A DNA stretch of 16,340 nt, taken from CAYVQE01 sp964633205. Its GTDB lineage: Bacteria > Myxococcota > B64-G9. A model generated the notes under the pieces. That model worked only from the letters and a program-made list of their open reading frames with translations. It was not told where the DNA came from and ran no database searches. The stretch is from assembly GCA_964633205.1 (NCBI GenBank), contig CAZWFN010000140.1:1-16340 (forward strand). Direction: 5' to 3'. The first letter of the stretch is position 1, and each line of letters begins with the position of its first letter. Shown piece by piece: positions 1 to 7,443 of the stretch. A program made the position numbers and the translations under genes.

Positions 1-1776
1 CGTTGGGGATGCGGGGGGTGAAGCGGTGTCGGCCTTTGCCACGTGGGAGGGGGGTGGCGGGGTGCTGTTGGCGCGGGGCGCTGGGCTCGGGGGTTTTGGT
101 AGCTCTCCGCCCGAGTCGAGCTGCTCGATGTAGGCGGCGCGCAGCGCGTAGTCGCTGAGCACCTCGTGGGCGCGGCAGATCAACTCGAACAGCTCGCTGT
201 TGATCCGACGCACCTGGGTCGAGCCGATGCTGGTGCCGTGATCCGGGTGAAAGCGCCGGGCCATGATGTTGAAGGCTTCCTGGACCTGGGCCGGGCTGGC
301 GCGCCGGTCCACCTCGAGCAGGGCGAAGTAGTCCTGCTGGCGGGCGCGTTCGAGCTCCATGGCCAGGAACTGGCGCACCTTGGTCAGGCCGCTGCTGGCC
401 GAGCCGGCCGGGCTGGCGAGCGCCGCCTGCTCCACGGTGGCTTCGGCCTCCCCGGGCTGTTGGCCATCTTCGGCTTCGGCGTCGGCGTCCAGCGATTGCA
501 GCGCGGGCACCTCCGGCGCCGGAACCGGGCGCCGGGCCGCGGTCTGCGCACCGCGGGCGCCGGTGGCCGGCTCGAGCACGATCATCCCGGAGCAGATCAG
601 CGCATAGGCCAGCTGCAGCAGCGCCTCGCGTTCTGCTTTCGGCGCATCCAGCAGCTCGGCCAGCCGGTCGACGGCGTGGATCCGCTCCAGGCGCGCGCGA
701 TCCTCGGCGTCGAGGGCCAGCGTCTGGAAGCGCAGCCGCGGGTCGGGATGCGGGGCCGGTGCCCGGTCCATGCGGTCGGCCAGCAGGCGCTCGATGCGCT
801 CGGCACCCATGCGGCGGCGCACCCCGCGCAGGATGGCGGTGGCGGCGCTGATGCTCAGCGGCACCACCGCCGGCGCCGGCCGCAGGCGCGGATCGAAGCG
901 GTAGCTGCCGCGTTCCCAACCGAAGGGCTCGAACAGCTTCATCCGCAGCTGCAGCTCCAGCGCCCGGTGCAGGCTGGTGGGCGATAGACAGCCCATGGAC
1001 ACCAACACCGCACCCTGTTGGCGGCCGCTGGCTTTCATCGCATCGAGCGAGGCGCGGCATTCGTCTTCGCTGATCATCCGCGCCCGCACCAGGAAACGGC
1101 CCAGGCACTCCTGCAGCCGATTCGACTTGATCTGGGTCGGTACGCCGTCGCGCAGCGCGATCAGCTTCTTGGTCTTGTCGCGCTGTATCAGCATGGCTCC
1201 GCGTGCCCGTTCCCGATAGAGCTCGCCGAGCAGCTCGGGGAAGGGCTTGTCGGCGAAGGTGCCGTGGCGGGGCGCGGTGCGGAACAGGCCGGTGTGGGCC
1301 TCGACCTCGGTCTGCTCGCGGCGGCTCTGCGGATCGGCGAGCCGCTCGTCCGGCCCCTCGCCCTCGGCCTCGCTGTCGGCCGGCGCCGCCGGCTGGGGAT
1401 AGGCCGAGCCGAGCTCGCGGCGCAGCGCCGCCAGCACGCGGCCCGGCTCCACCGGCGCTGCGAGCAGATCCACCGGCTGGTAGGCCCGCCGCGCCGCCTG
1501 CAGGATGCTGGCCTTGCGCGGGGTCTCGCTGATCATCAACAGCGGCACCCGGCGGCCCTTGTCGCGGCGGCGGATCTGCTCGGCCAGCTCCAGGCCGCCG
1601 CTGTCGCCGCCCAGGGTGCCCAGGATGACGAAGTCGATGTCGCGCCGGTCGAAGGTCTCCAGCACCCAGTCGCCCTCGGTCTCCACGATGACCGCGAAGC
1701 CCTCGTTTTCCAGGCGCGAGGCCAACGCATCGCGCAGGCCGTCGTCGTCTATGGCCAGCAACAGCGTCTGGGTCAT
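1..1776 (-). CDS. Receiver-like / DUF4388 / J-domain signalling protein (C-terminus beyond window)
   Basis: The frame is open from ATG at 1776 to the window edge: 592 codons with no stop. Residues 1-120 have the alternating pattern of a CheY-like receiver, with an acidic triplet D10-D12. However, the phospho-acceptor position in VILG is Gly53 rather than Asp, and the usual Lys before the late Pro is Ala (LLAAP). It is therefore probably a pseudo-receiver that cannot be phosphorylated. Residues about 172-300 (starting GTFADKPFPELLGELY) match DUF4388, a PATAN-like domain common in myxobacterial signalling proteins. A linker rich in Ala, Pro and Glu follows. Residues about 483-560 form a J-domain with an intact HPD at 510-512, so it could stimulate a DnaK-type Hsp70. 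The tail seen is Pro/Ser-rich and probably disordered. It lies 7 bp after the lipoprotein gene, so the two are probably co-transcribed. No signal peptide is visible, so it should be cytoplasmic. The domain assignment is firm; the cellular role is unknown. Confidence 0.88.
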   Translation of the reverse strand, partial: MTQTLLLAIDDDGLRDALASRLENEGFAVIVETEGDWVLETFDRRDIDFVILGTLGGDSGGLELAEQIRRRDKGRRVPLLMISETPRKASILQAARRAYQPVDLLAAPVEPGRVLAALRRELGSAYPQPAAPADSEAEGEGPDERLADPQSRREQTEVEAHTGLFRTAPRHGTFADKPFPELLGELYRERARGAMLIQRDKTKKLIALRDGVPTQIKSNRLQECLGRFLVRARMISEDECRASLDAMKASGRQQGAVLVSMGCLSPTSLHRALELQLRMKLFEPFGWERGSYRFDPRLRPAPAVVPLSISAATAILRGVRRRMGAERIERLLADRMDRAPAPHPDPRLRFQTLALDAEDRARLERIHAVDRLAELLDAPKAEREALLQLAYALICSGMIVLEPATGARGAQTAARRPVPAPEVPALQSLDADAEAEDGQQPGEAEATVEQAALASPAGSASSGLTKVRQFLAMELERARQQDYFALLEVDRRASPAQVQEAFNIMARRFHPDHGTSIGSTQVRRINSELFELICRAHEVLSDYALRAAYIEQLDSGGELPKPPSPAPRANSTPPPPSHVAKADTASPPASPT

Positions 1777-1783
1777 CGGTGCT

Positions 1784-4447
1784 CTACTGTAGCTCGGTCT
1801 GCGAAGTCGCCCGGGTCAGCCCATCGAGGCCGTCCAGGTCGTCGCCGTCGAACAAGACCAGATCCTCGTAAGCCAGGTCGGCCCGCAGGTCGATGGCGGT
1901 CAGCTCGGCCCGCGCCGAGGCCACCGGATCGGGGAAGCCCTGCGGCGGCACGGGCAGGCTGAGCTGGATCAAGTCCAGCGCCGGCAGCCATACGGTCCAG
2001 CCGCCGGCGTCGCCCTCGAGCCGCAGCCGCAGCAGCTCGGCCCCGGCCACCCCGCTGGCCAGCAGGGTGCGGGTGGCGCGGTGGAAAAAGGCGTCCTCGG
2101 CGAAGCCGATGAAGCCGTGGGGATAGTCCACTGCGGCCGGCAGATCCTCGCCGGTGTAGATCACGGTGGCCAGATCGGAGGGCGCGTTGGTGGTCACCGC
2201 GCCCGACAGCGCCATCACCAGCACCGCGTAGCGGCCCACCTCCAGCCCGCCGTGGGCCGGGGCCAGCTTCATCATCACCGGTTCGAAGCCGGAGTCGCCG
2301 CGCTGGGTGGAGCTCAGGCCCAGCGGGGTGAAGCCCAGCTCACCCTGCGCCCCGGCCACCACCAGGGCGGTGTCCACCGCAGCGGCGGAGCCGGCCGGCG
2401 GCGGCGGGATCAGCACCTGCAGGCTCAGGGTCTGCTCCTGGGCCGGGGCCAGATCCACGTCCGGGAAGGCTTCCCAGTTGGGCCGCAGCTCCTCGCTGTC
2501 GCCGTCGCCGTCGATGTCGTCCGCGTCCACCACCAGCGGCAGCGCGCGCACGTCCTGCACCGGCCGGATACCGTGGCGCAGCAGCGAGAAGTAGGGCAGC
2601 AGGCTGCCCAGCACGTCGCCCAGGTCGGCGCCGCCGAACAGCTCGCCGAAGAGGGACAGGTCCAGCCGGCCGCCGAAGGCCCAGGCCGTGCGCAGGCCGC
2701 TGTCGCCGACCACGTGGTAGTCGGGTTTGATCCGAATCGGCATGTCGCCGTAGGCGAGACCCAGCACCAGCTGGGCCGGCAGCGGCAGCTCGAAGGCCAT
2801 CTGGTTGAACTCGACCGGCACGCGGAAGATCTCGCCCATCAGGCTGGTGAAGTCGAACTGCAGCAGATCGCCGCCGGCGCTCAGCCCGGCCAGGCCCAGC
2901 GACAGCATGCCCTCGCCGCTGAACTCCATCTGGCCGACGTAGCCGCCGGCCTCGTCGGCCCGCCGCCGTTCGGGCAGGGGCGCCAGCAGATCGGTGCTGC
3001 TGGTCTGCAGCAGCGAGACCGCATCGCGGCCCGCGGCGAACACGTGCACGTCGAAGGGCGTCTGGCCCAGCGGCAGCACGGCCACGCCCCGGTCATCGGT
3101 GAGGGCCTCGACGATCTGGGCCCCGTCGTCCAGCCACACCACGGCGCCCTCCACCGGGGATCGGTCGCCGGTGGTTACGGCGGTCAGGCGCACCTGCTGC
3201 GGGTCGGCGGCCAGCATGTTGATGAAGGTGACCGGCCGGCTCTGGCGGCCGCTGCCGCTGGCGCTGGCGCGCACCTCGGTGGCGCCGGCCTGGTCGCCGC
3301 CGGTCAGCAAGCCGGCGGCGTCCACCGCGGCGCGCTCCGGCTGGCTGGAGCTCCAGTCGAAGTCCACCCCGGCGACGGCTTGGCCCGACTGCGTCAGGGC
3401 GATGGCGCTGAGCTGGATCTGCTGGCCCTGGCGGATGGGGCCGCCCGGGGTCAGGATGATCACCTCGTAGACCCGGGCCGGATCGCCCGGCGGTACGCAC
3501 TCGCCGCCGACGCAGACCTCGTCGCCGCTGCAGTCCGAGTCGCCCCGGCAGACATGCGGCAGACACAGGCCGCCGATGCAGTCCTCGTCGGCGGCGCAGT
3601 CGGCTTCCGTCTCGCAGGCCGGTGCCGGGTGGCAGTGGTCGTCGATGCAGATCTCTCCCGGCGCGCAGTTGGCGTCGATGGCGCAGCCGGGCAGCTCCTC
3701 GCACACCCCGTCGATGCAGACCCAGTTCGGATCGCCGCAGTCGGCGTCGCTCGCGCAGGGGGTGTATTGCTCGCAGCGCCCGTCGCGGCAGCGCTGCAGC
3801 TCGCCGGCGCAGTCGGCGTCGCTGCTGCACTCGGCGTCGACGCAGACGCCGTCGACGCAGATCTGATCCGGCTCCAGGCAGGTGGCGTCGCCGAAGCAGC
3901 GCTGGCGGCAGCGGCCGTCGACGCAGAGCTGGAACTGGCCGCAGTCGGCGTCGTCGATGCAGCCGGGCGTGCAGACGCCGTTTTCGCAGACCTCGCCGGC
4001 GGCGCAGTCGGCGTCGACTTCGCAGCGCGCGCGCGGCTGGCAGACGCCGTCGACGCAGCTCTCCAGCGGACCGCAGTCGGCGTCGTCGTCGCACGGGAGT
4101 TCGACCGCGACGCAGATGCAGCCGTCGCGGCACTCCATGCCCGGCGGGCAGTCGGCATCGGTGGCGCAGGCGCAGCCCACGCAGCGGTGGTCGATGCAGC
4201 GGCTGGACTCCGGGCAGTCGCCGTCGTCGCTGCAGTCCGGCGGCAGGCAGGTGCCGTCCAGGCAGACCTGGCCGGCCGGACAGTCGGCGTCCTGCTCGCA
4301 GGCCAGCGGATCGCGGCACAGCCCGGCGTAGCAGAACTGATCGCCCTCGCAGTCGGCGTCGCTTTCACAGCGTTGGCCCAGGTCATAGTCGACGCAACAC
4401 GCCACCAGGGCCGAGAACGAGACCAGCAAGACGAGGCGCAGGCCCAT
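1784..4447 (-). CDS. Cys-rich repeat lipoprotein with Big2-like domain
   Basis: 887 residues from ATG at 4447. This start is chosen because GGGAGG lies 6 nt upstream and the protein then begins with a compact lipoprotein signal peptide (MGLRLVLLVSFSALVAC, lipobox LVAC, Cys17). Upstream in-frame Met codons would add 9-18 residues and weaken the signal. Residues 27-317 hold 13 tandem repeats of the type C-x3-DADC-x(5-7)-C-x-DG-x-C, presumably disulfide-bonded outside the cytoplasm. Residues about 323-410 look like a bacterial Ig (Big2) domain. The rest, about 410-887, is predicted globular beta-rich sequence with no family I recognise; it includes an Asp-rich DIDGDGDSEE stretch near residue 645 that resembles a calcium loop. 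The whole is typical of myxobacterial surface lipoproteins of unknown function, possibly in adhesion or matrix. It is the first gene of a minus-strand operon with the receiver/J-domain gene. Confidence 0.88.
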   Translation of the reverse strand: MGLRLVLLVSFSALVACCVDYDLGQRCESDADCEGDQFCYAGLCRDPLACEQDADCPAGQVCLDGTCLPPDCSDDGDCPESSRCIDHRCVGCACATDADCPPGMECRDGCICVAVELPCDDDADCGPLESCVDGVCQPRARCEVDADCAAGEVCENGVCTPGCIDDADCGQFQLCVDGRCRQRCFGDATCLEPDQICVDGVCVDAECSSDADCAGELQRCRDGRCEQYTPCASDADCGDPNWVCIDGVCEELPGCAIDANCAPGEICIDDHCHPAPACETEADCAADEDCIGGLCLPHVCRGDSDCSGDEVCVGGECVPPGDPARVYEVIILTPGGPIRQGQQIQLSAIALTQSGQAVAGVDFDWSSSQPERAAVDAAGLLTGGDQAGATEVRASASGSGRQSRPVTFINMLAADPQQVRLTAVTTGDRSPVEGAVVWLDDGAQIVEALTDDRGVAVLPLGQTPFDVHVFAAGRDAVSLLQTSSTDLLAPLPERRRADEAGGYVGQMEFSGEGMLSLGLAGLSAGGDLLQFDFTSLMGEIFRVPVEFNQMAFELPLPAQLVLGLAYGDMPIRIKPDYHVVGDSGLRTAWAFGGRLDLSLFGELFGGADLGDVLGSLLPYFSLLRHGIRPVQDVRALPLVVDADDIDGDGDSEELRPNWEAFPDVDLAPAQEQTLSLQVLIPPPPAGSAAAVDTALVVAGAQGELGFTPLGLSSTQRGDSGFEPVMMKLAPAHGGLEVGRYAVLVMALSGAVTTNAPSDLATVIYTGEDLPAAVDYPHGFIGFAEDAFFHRATRTLLASGVAGAELLRLRLEGDAGGWTVWLPALDLIQLSLPVPPQGFPDPVASARAELTAIDLRADLAYEDLVLFDGDDLDGLDGLTRATSQTELQ
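3497..4369 (-). repeat. 13 tandem Cys-rich coding repeats
   Basis: This stretch encodes residues 27-317 of the lipoprotein. Units are about 57-72 bp with small length differences, and the plus strand repeatedly shows GCAGTCGGCGTC, which encodes DADC in reverse. DNA identity between units is highest around DADC and around the C-x-DG-x-C end. Unit 4 has extra cysteines (CACATDADC and CRDGCIC) and unit 8 has DATC in place of DADC. Repeat number could change by recombination. Confidence 0.85.
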
Positions 4448-4453
4448 GACCAA

Positions 4454-4459
4454 CCTCCC
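4454..4459 (-). promoter_or_regulatory. Ribosome binding site of the Cys-rich lipoprotein gene
   Basis: On the minus strand GGGAGG lies 6 nt before ATG 4447. It decides between this start and two upstream in-frame Met codons, neither of which has a comparable purine-rich site. Confidence 0.7.
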
Positions 4460-4479
4460 GAGATGATGAGACATCGGCC

Positions 4480-4509
4480 ACGCTACCACGCCCCCGCGCA
4501 CCCGGGCAA
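4480..4509 (-). promoter_or_regulatory. Possible sigma-70-type promoter for the minus-strand operon
   Basis: Reading the minus strand, TTGCCC (4509-4504) is followed after 18 bp by TAGCGT (4485-4480), giving a predicted start of transcription near 4473 and a leader of about 26 nt. The -35 match is fair and the -10 match is weak, as is usual in very GC-rich genomes. It is a guess from spacing and position only. Confidence 0.2.
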
Positions 4510-4534
4510 GGCCCGTCGCCGCCAGGAGGCATCC

Positions 4535-4555
4535 GCGCTGTCAGCAAAACAGCGC
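4535..4555. repeat. Perfect 7-bp inverted repeat with 7-nt loop
   Basis: GCGCTGT and ACAGCGC flank the loop CAGCAAA. There is no T-run after either arm, so it is not a standard intrinsic terminator. It lies 88-108 bp upstream of the lipoprotein start, so it could be an operator or an mRNA structure from an upstream transcript. Confidence 0.4.
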
Positions 4556-4670
4556 TACGTCTAGCTGCCGGGCCAGGAGGGGAATCCGGACACCCCAAAA
4601 CGGCGGTCGTTCGCAGCCGCTGAAGAACTCATTTCCCCCTGGCAGCAAAAAAAACACCCCAGGCCGGCGT

Positions 4671-4844
4671 TTAGAAGCCCTGCTGCTCCAGCCAGCGGCT
4701 GTTGCGCACAGCCGCCCGGGTCTTGATCAACGGCCGCAGGGCGACCGTGGTGCTCGGGCAGGCCGCCTCCGAGCTGTGGGCGAAGCTGTGGCCAGCGCTG
4801 TGCTCGTTGCCCCAATATCCATTTTCCTTCTCGAGTCGAGTCAT
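4671..4844 (-). CDS. Possible small ORF, 57 aa, unknown
   Basis: ATG 4844 to TAA 4671 on the minus strand, beginning MTRLEKENGYWGNEHSAGHS and ending NSRWLEQQGF. Third codon positions are almost all G or C over the last 45 codons, as in the real genes here, while the first dozen codons are more AT-rich, as often happens at true starts. No clear Shine-Dalgarno site is visible. The stop is followed, after about 15 nt, by eight T residues on the minus strand. I recognise no family. It may be a genuine small gene, or the surviving C-terminus of a gene whose front was lost next to the transposase remnant. Confidence 0.35.
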   Translation of the reverse strand: MTRLEKENGYWGNEHSAGHSFAHSSEAACPSTTVALRPLIKTRAAVRNSRWLEQQGF

Positions 4845-4882
4845 GATACTTTGGCCGTGAATAAGTAGGGGGTTAATTGGTG
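4815..4882. other. AT-rich island, possible promoter zone
   Basis: This is one of the few AT-rich patches in the window. It includes TTGGCC at 4851, GTTAATTGG near 4872 and, on the other strand, TTAACC and TACTTATT. It sits between the minus-strand small ORF and the plus-strand transposase remnant and GT4 operon, so it is a reasonable place for divergent promoters. No hexamer pair matches the consensus well. Confidence 0.2.
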
Positions 4883-4904
4883 ACGAGGCCCTGGTACCGC
4901 TGAG

Positions 4905-5072
4905 TTGCCGGCGCCGGGGCTGTGTTCGAGTTGCCACCAGAAGCGGCGGCTGGTCTGGGCCGAGTGGGCGATGGAGGAGTGCCTGCCGAACGTGGCTTAC
5001 CTGCAGTGGGTCTTCAGCCTGCCCAAGGCGCTGAGGGTGTACTTCCGCTTCGATCGGGAGCTGCGGCGCGAC
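4905..5072 (+). pseudogene. IS91-like transposase remnant (zinc-binding N-terminal part)
   Basis: From about 4905 the plus strand reads CSSCHQKRRLVWAEWAMEEC and then PNVAYLQWVFSLPKALRVYF, ending FDRELRRD near 5072. This matches the end of the zinc-binding domain and the start of the catalytic region of IS91-family (Y2) transposases, which typically read CPSCHQKR...W...VP.RQ.VFS.PK.LR..F..DR.L. Only one CxxC pair is left; the earlier zinc ligands and the whole HUH/Tyr catalytic part are missing. After RELRRD the frame becomes Arg/Asp-rich and stops at 5130-5132, inside the next gene. There is no credible start codon. It is a dead fragment 52 bp upstream of the GT4 gene. Confidence 0.7.
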
Positions 5073-5111
5073 CGGTGCCGCGACAGGGACCCGCCGCGAC
5101 AGGATCAGGAT

Positions 5112-5118
5112 GGAGGAG
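5112..5118 (+). promoter_or_regulatory. Ribosome binding site of the GT4 gene
   Basis: GGAGGAG lies 6 nt before ATG 5125, a near-perfect site that fixes the start of the glycosyltransferase. Confidence 0.75.
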
Positions 5119-5124
5119 TGACAC

Positions 5125-7443
5125 ATGCGTGACGAGTTGCCTATTGTTCAGCGTTTTCGGGGGATCGCTTTTTTGGGGAACTATCTGCCGCGGGCCTGCG
5201 GGATCGCTACCTTTACCCATGACCTCGCCACGGCGGTGGTGCGGCAGGTGGGGGGGGATCAGCCGGTGCTGGTGGCGGCGATGAACGATCGGCCGGAGGG
5301 CTACGCCTATCCGGACATCGTGAAGTTCGAGCTGCGGCAGGACTACCAGCTCGACTACTCCCGCGCGGCGGACTTTCTGAACTTCAGCCACATCGACATC
5401 GTGAGCCTGCAGCACGAGTACGGGATCTACGGCGGGCCCAACGGACACAAGGTGCTCACGTTCCTGCGGGATCTGAACCGGCCCGCCGTGGTGACCTGTC
5501 ACACGGTGTTCCAGAGGCCGCTCCCGGAGCAAAGGGAGATCCTGGTGGAGATCGCGGCCCGCGCGCAGAAGCTGGTGGTCATGAGCCAGCGGGCCTTCGG
5601 GTTTTTGGAGGACGCCTACGGGATCCCGCGCGACAAGATCGCATACATCCCCCATGGCATCCACGACACGCCCTTCATCGACCCCACCTTCTTCAAGGAC
5701 AAGTTCGGCGTGGAGGGGCGGCGGGTGCTGCTCACCTTCGGCCTGCTGACGCCCAACAAGGGCATCGAGCACATGATCGAGGCCCTACCCCGGATCGTGG
5801 AGCGTCACCCCAAGACCACCTACGTCATCCTCGGCGCCACCCACCCGGCCGAGGTTCGCGCACACGGCGAGTCCTATCGCCTCGGCCTGCAGCGGCGGGC
5901 CCGCGATCTCGGCGTGGAGGAAAACGTCCTTTTTTATCCCCGCTTCGTGGAGATCGAGGACCTGCTGGAGTACCTGGGGGCGGCCGACATCTTCGTCACC
6001 CCCTATCTGCAGCTCGAGCAGATCACCAGCGGAGCGCTCGCCTACGCCATGGGCGCCGGCAAGGCGGTGGTGTCCACGCCGTACTGGCACGCCGAGGAGC
6101 TGCTGGCCGACGGGCGGGGCCGGCTGGTGCCGCCACAGGATGCCGGCGCCCTGGCGCGCGCCATCAACGAGCTGCTCGACGACGAGGTGGCGCTCAGCGC
6201 CATGCGCAAGCGGGCCTACACCTGGTGCCGGAGCATGGTCTGGTCGGCGGTGGCGCGCAGCTACCTGGATCTCTTCGACGAGGTACGCAGCCGGGCGCCG
6301 ACGCGGTTCCCGAGCACCTCGGCCACGCGCTCGGCCCTCGCCCACACCAATTTGCCCCAGCCCCGCATGGATCACGTGCTGCGGCTCACCGACGACACCG
6401 GGCCGGCGCACCACGCCCGTCACGCCATCCCGGACTGGAGCTTCGGCTACTCCCTGGAGGACACGGCGGCGACCCTGGTGGTGAGCACCAAGTTCCACCT
6501 GGGGCAGGGCAGCGAAGAGGCGCTGAAGCTGATCGAGACCTGTCTGGCGCTGTTTCAGACCCTCATGGGCTCCGGCGACCACGGTCAGATCGCGGCCGGC
6601 CTCGACTACTCCCGCCGCAGGGTGGGCACGGCGAGCGAGGACGCGGTGGGCAAGGCTATCTGGGCCCTGGGGTACCTGGCGCTGCACGGACCGGAGTACC
6701 TGGTCTCGGTGGCCAACGATCTGTTCCACCAGATCCTGCCGCCCACCCCGCTGGCCTCGCCCCGGGCGGCGGCCTATGCCACCCTGGGCTGCGCCAACTA
6801 CCTGAAGTCGTTCCCGGGGGCCTCCGCGGTCCGGCGGCTGCTCACCGCGCAGGTCGAGATCCTCGTCGAGTTCGTGGCCGCGCCCGACTGGCCCGCGCGG
6901 CTCGGGAGCAACGATTGGCCCGTGGTCACGCAGGCCTGCTGCGTAGCCAACAGCATCCTGGAGCGCGAGGATCTGCATCGGCTATCCGGGGAGCTCGTGG
7001 CCACCACCGGCGAGATCACGTCCCACGGCACGGTGTTCCTCGAGCTGGGCGACAACCCGGACGCCCAGGAGCGCCCCACCACTGCCGCCACCTTCATCGA
7101 GGCGCTCGGGGCGGCCTACTACGAGCGCCGGGATCCCGAGCTGCTCAACCACATCCGGTCCGCGGTGGACTGGTTCCTCGGCGCCAATCGACTGGGCGCG
7201 GCGCTGTACGACTTCTCCACCGGGGGGTGTTACGACGCCATGACCTCGGCAGGCGTCAACCGCAACCAGGGCACCGAGGCCACCATGTACTGCCTGCTGG
7301 CCCTCTTGTCGCTCGACAAGACCATCGGTCTCAGCGTTTCCGAGGCGGAGGTCCCAGGCGTGGTCGAGCCAGCGGAGCAAACGTCGAGCGCGCCGGATTC
7401 GTCAGAGGCAGGCGCGCCGCCGCGCGGAAGCGAGGCTCCATGA
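5125..7443 (+). CDS. GT4 glycosyltransferase fused to a divergent helical glycosidase-like domain
   Basis: 772 residues. Residues 1-390 are a GT-B glycosyltransferase of family GT4: N-terminal LPRACGIATFT near 21-31, VVTCHTV with His126, IPHGIHD, the second-domain signature FGLLTPNKGIEHMIEALP, and QITSGALAYAMGAGKAVVST from 299. In this segment Glu298 fits the first Glu of the EX7E motif, but position 306 is Ala, which as I recall is normal in this subgroup. Residues about 410-735 are a second, alpha-helical domain that I remember as a separate family next to such GTs, with hallmarks DHVLRLTDDTG (416), EDAVGKAIWALG and GGCYDAMTSAGVNRNQG (700-716). Its usual GYCTDDNARAL motif is GYSLEDTAATL here (441-451), so it may be catalytically altered. 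The tail 740-772 is low-complexity. The donor is probably a nucleotide mannose, inferred only from the GH130 neighbours. The stop overlaps the next start (ATGA), a sign of translational coupling. It should be cytoplasmic. Confidence 0.85.
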   Translation: MRDELPIVQRFRGIAFLGNYLPRACGIATFTHDLATAVVRQVGGDQPVLVAAMNDRPEGYAYPDIVKFELRQDYQLDYSRAADFLNFSHIDIVSLQHEYGIYGGPNGHKVLTFLRDLNRPAVVTCHTVFQRPLPEQREILVEIAARAQKLVVMSQRAFGFLEDAYGIPRDKIAYIPHGIHDTPFIDPTFFKDKFGVEGRRVLLTFGLLTPNKGIEHMIEALPRIVERHPKTTYVILGATHPAEVRAHGESYRLGLQRRARDLGVEENVLFYPRFVEIEDLLEYLGAADIFVTPYLQLEQITSGALAYAMGAGKAVVSTPYWHAEELLADGRGRLVPPQDAGALARAINELLDDEVALSAMRKRAYTWCRSMVWSAVARSYLDLFDEVRSRAPTRFPSTSATRSALAHTNLPQPRMDHVLRLTDDTGPAHHARHAIPDWSFGYSLEDTAATLVVSTKFHLGQGSEEALKLIETCLALFQTLMGSGDHGQIAAGLDYSRRRVGTASEDAVGKAIWALGYLALHGPEYLVSVANDLFHQILPPTPLASPRAAAYATLGCANYLKSFPGASAVRRLLTAQVEILVEFVAAPDWPARLGSNDWPVVTQACCVANSILEREDLHRLSGELVATTGEITSHGTVFLELGDNPDAQERPTTAATFIEALGAAYYERRDPELLNHIRSAVDWFLGANRLGAALYDFSTGGCYDAMTSAGVNRNQGTEATMYCLLALLSLDKTIGLSVSEAEVPGVVEPAEQTSSAPDSSEAGAPPRGSEAP

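Noticed and set aside
166..1962. Plus-strand open frames at 166-987 and 1018-1962
   Set aside because: They lie opposite the receiver/DUF4388/J-domain gene, which has conserved motifs including HPD. The plus-strand products are Arg/Gly/Ala-rich with no family features.
3497..4369. CRISPR-like array
   Set aside because: The repeats are about 57-72 bp apart without constant repeat and unique spacer, and they encode in-frame Cys-rich units.
2081..4564. 827-codon plus-strand open frame opposite the Cys-rich lipoprotein
   Set aside because: Its residues are long runs of Ala, Val, Gly and Asp created by the GC-rich repeats read backwards. The minus strand has a signal peptide, a ribosome site and clear repeats.
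4640..4671. Intrinsic terminator at the A8/T8 run after the small minus-strand ORF
   Set aside because: Only a 5-bp CCTGG/CCAGG pairing spans the T-run itself, and there is no good stem just before it on the minus strand.
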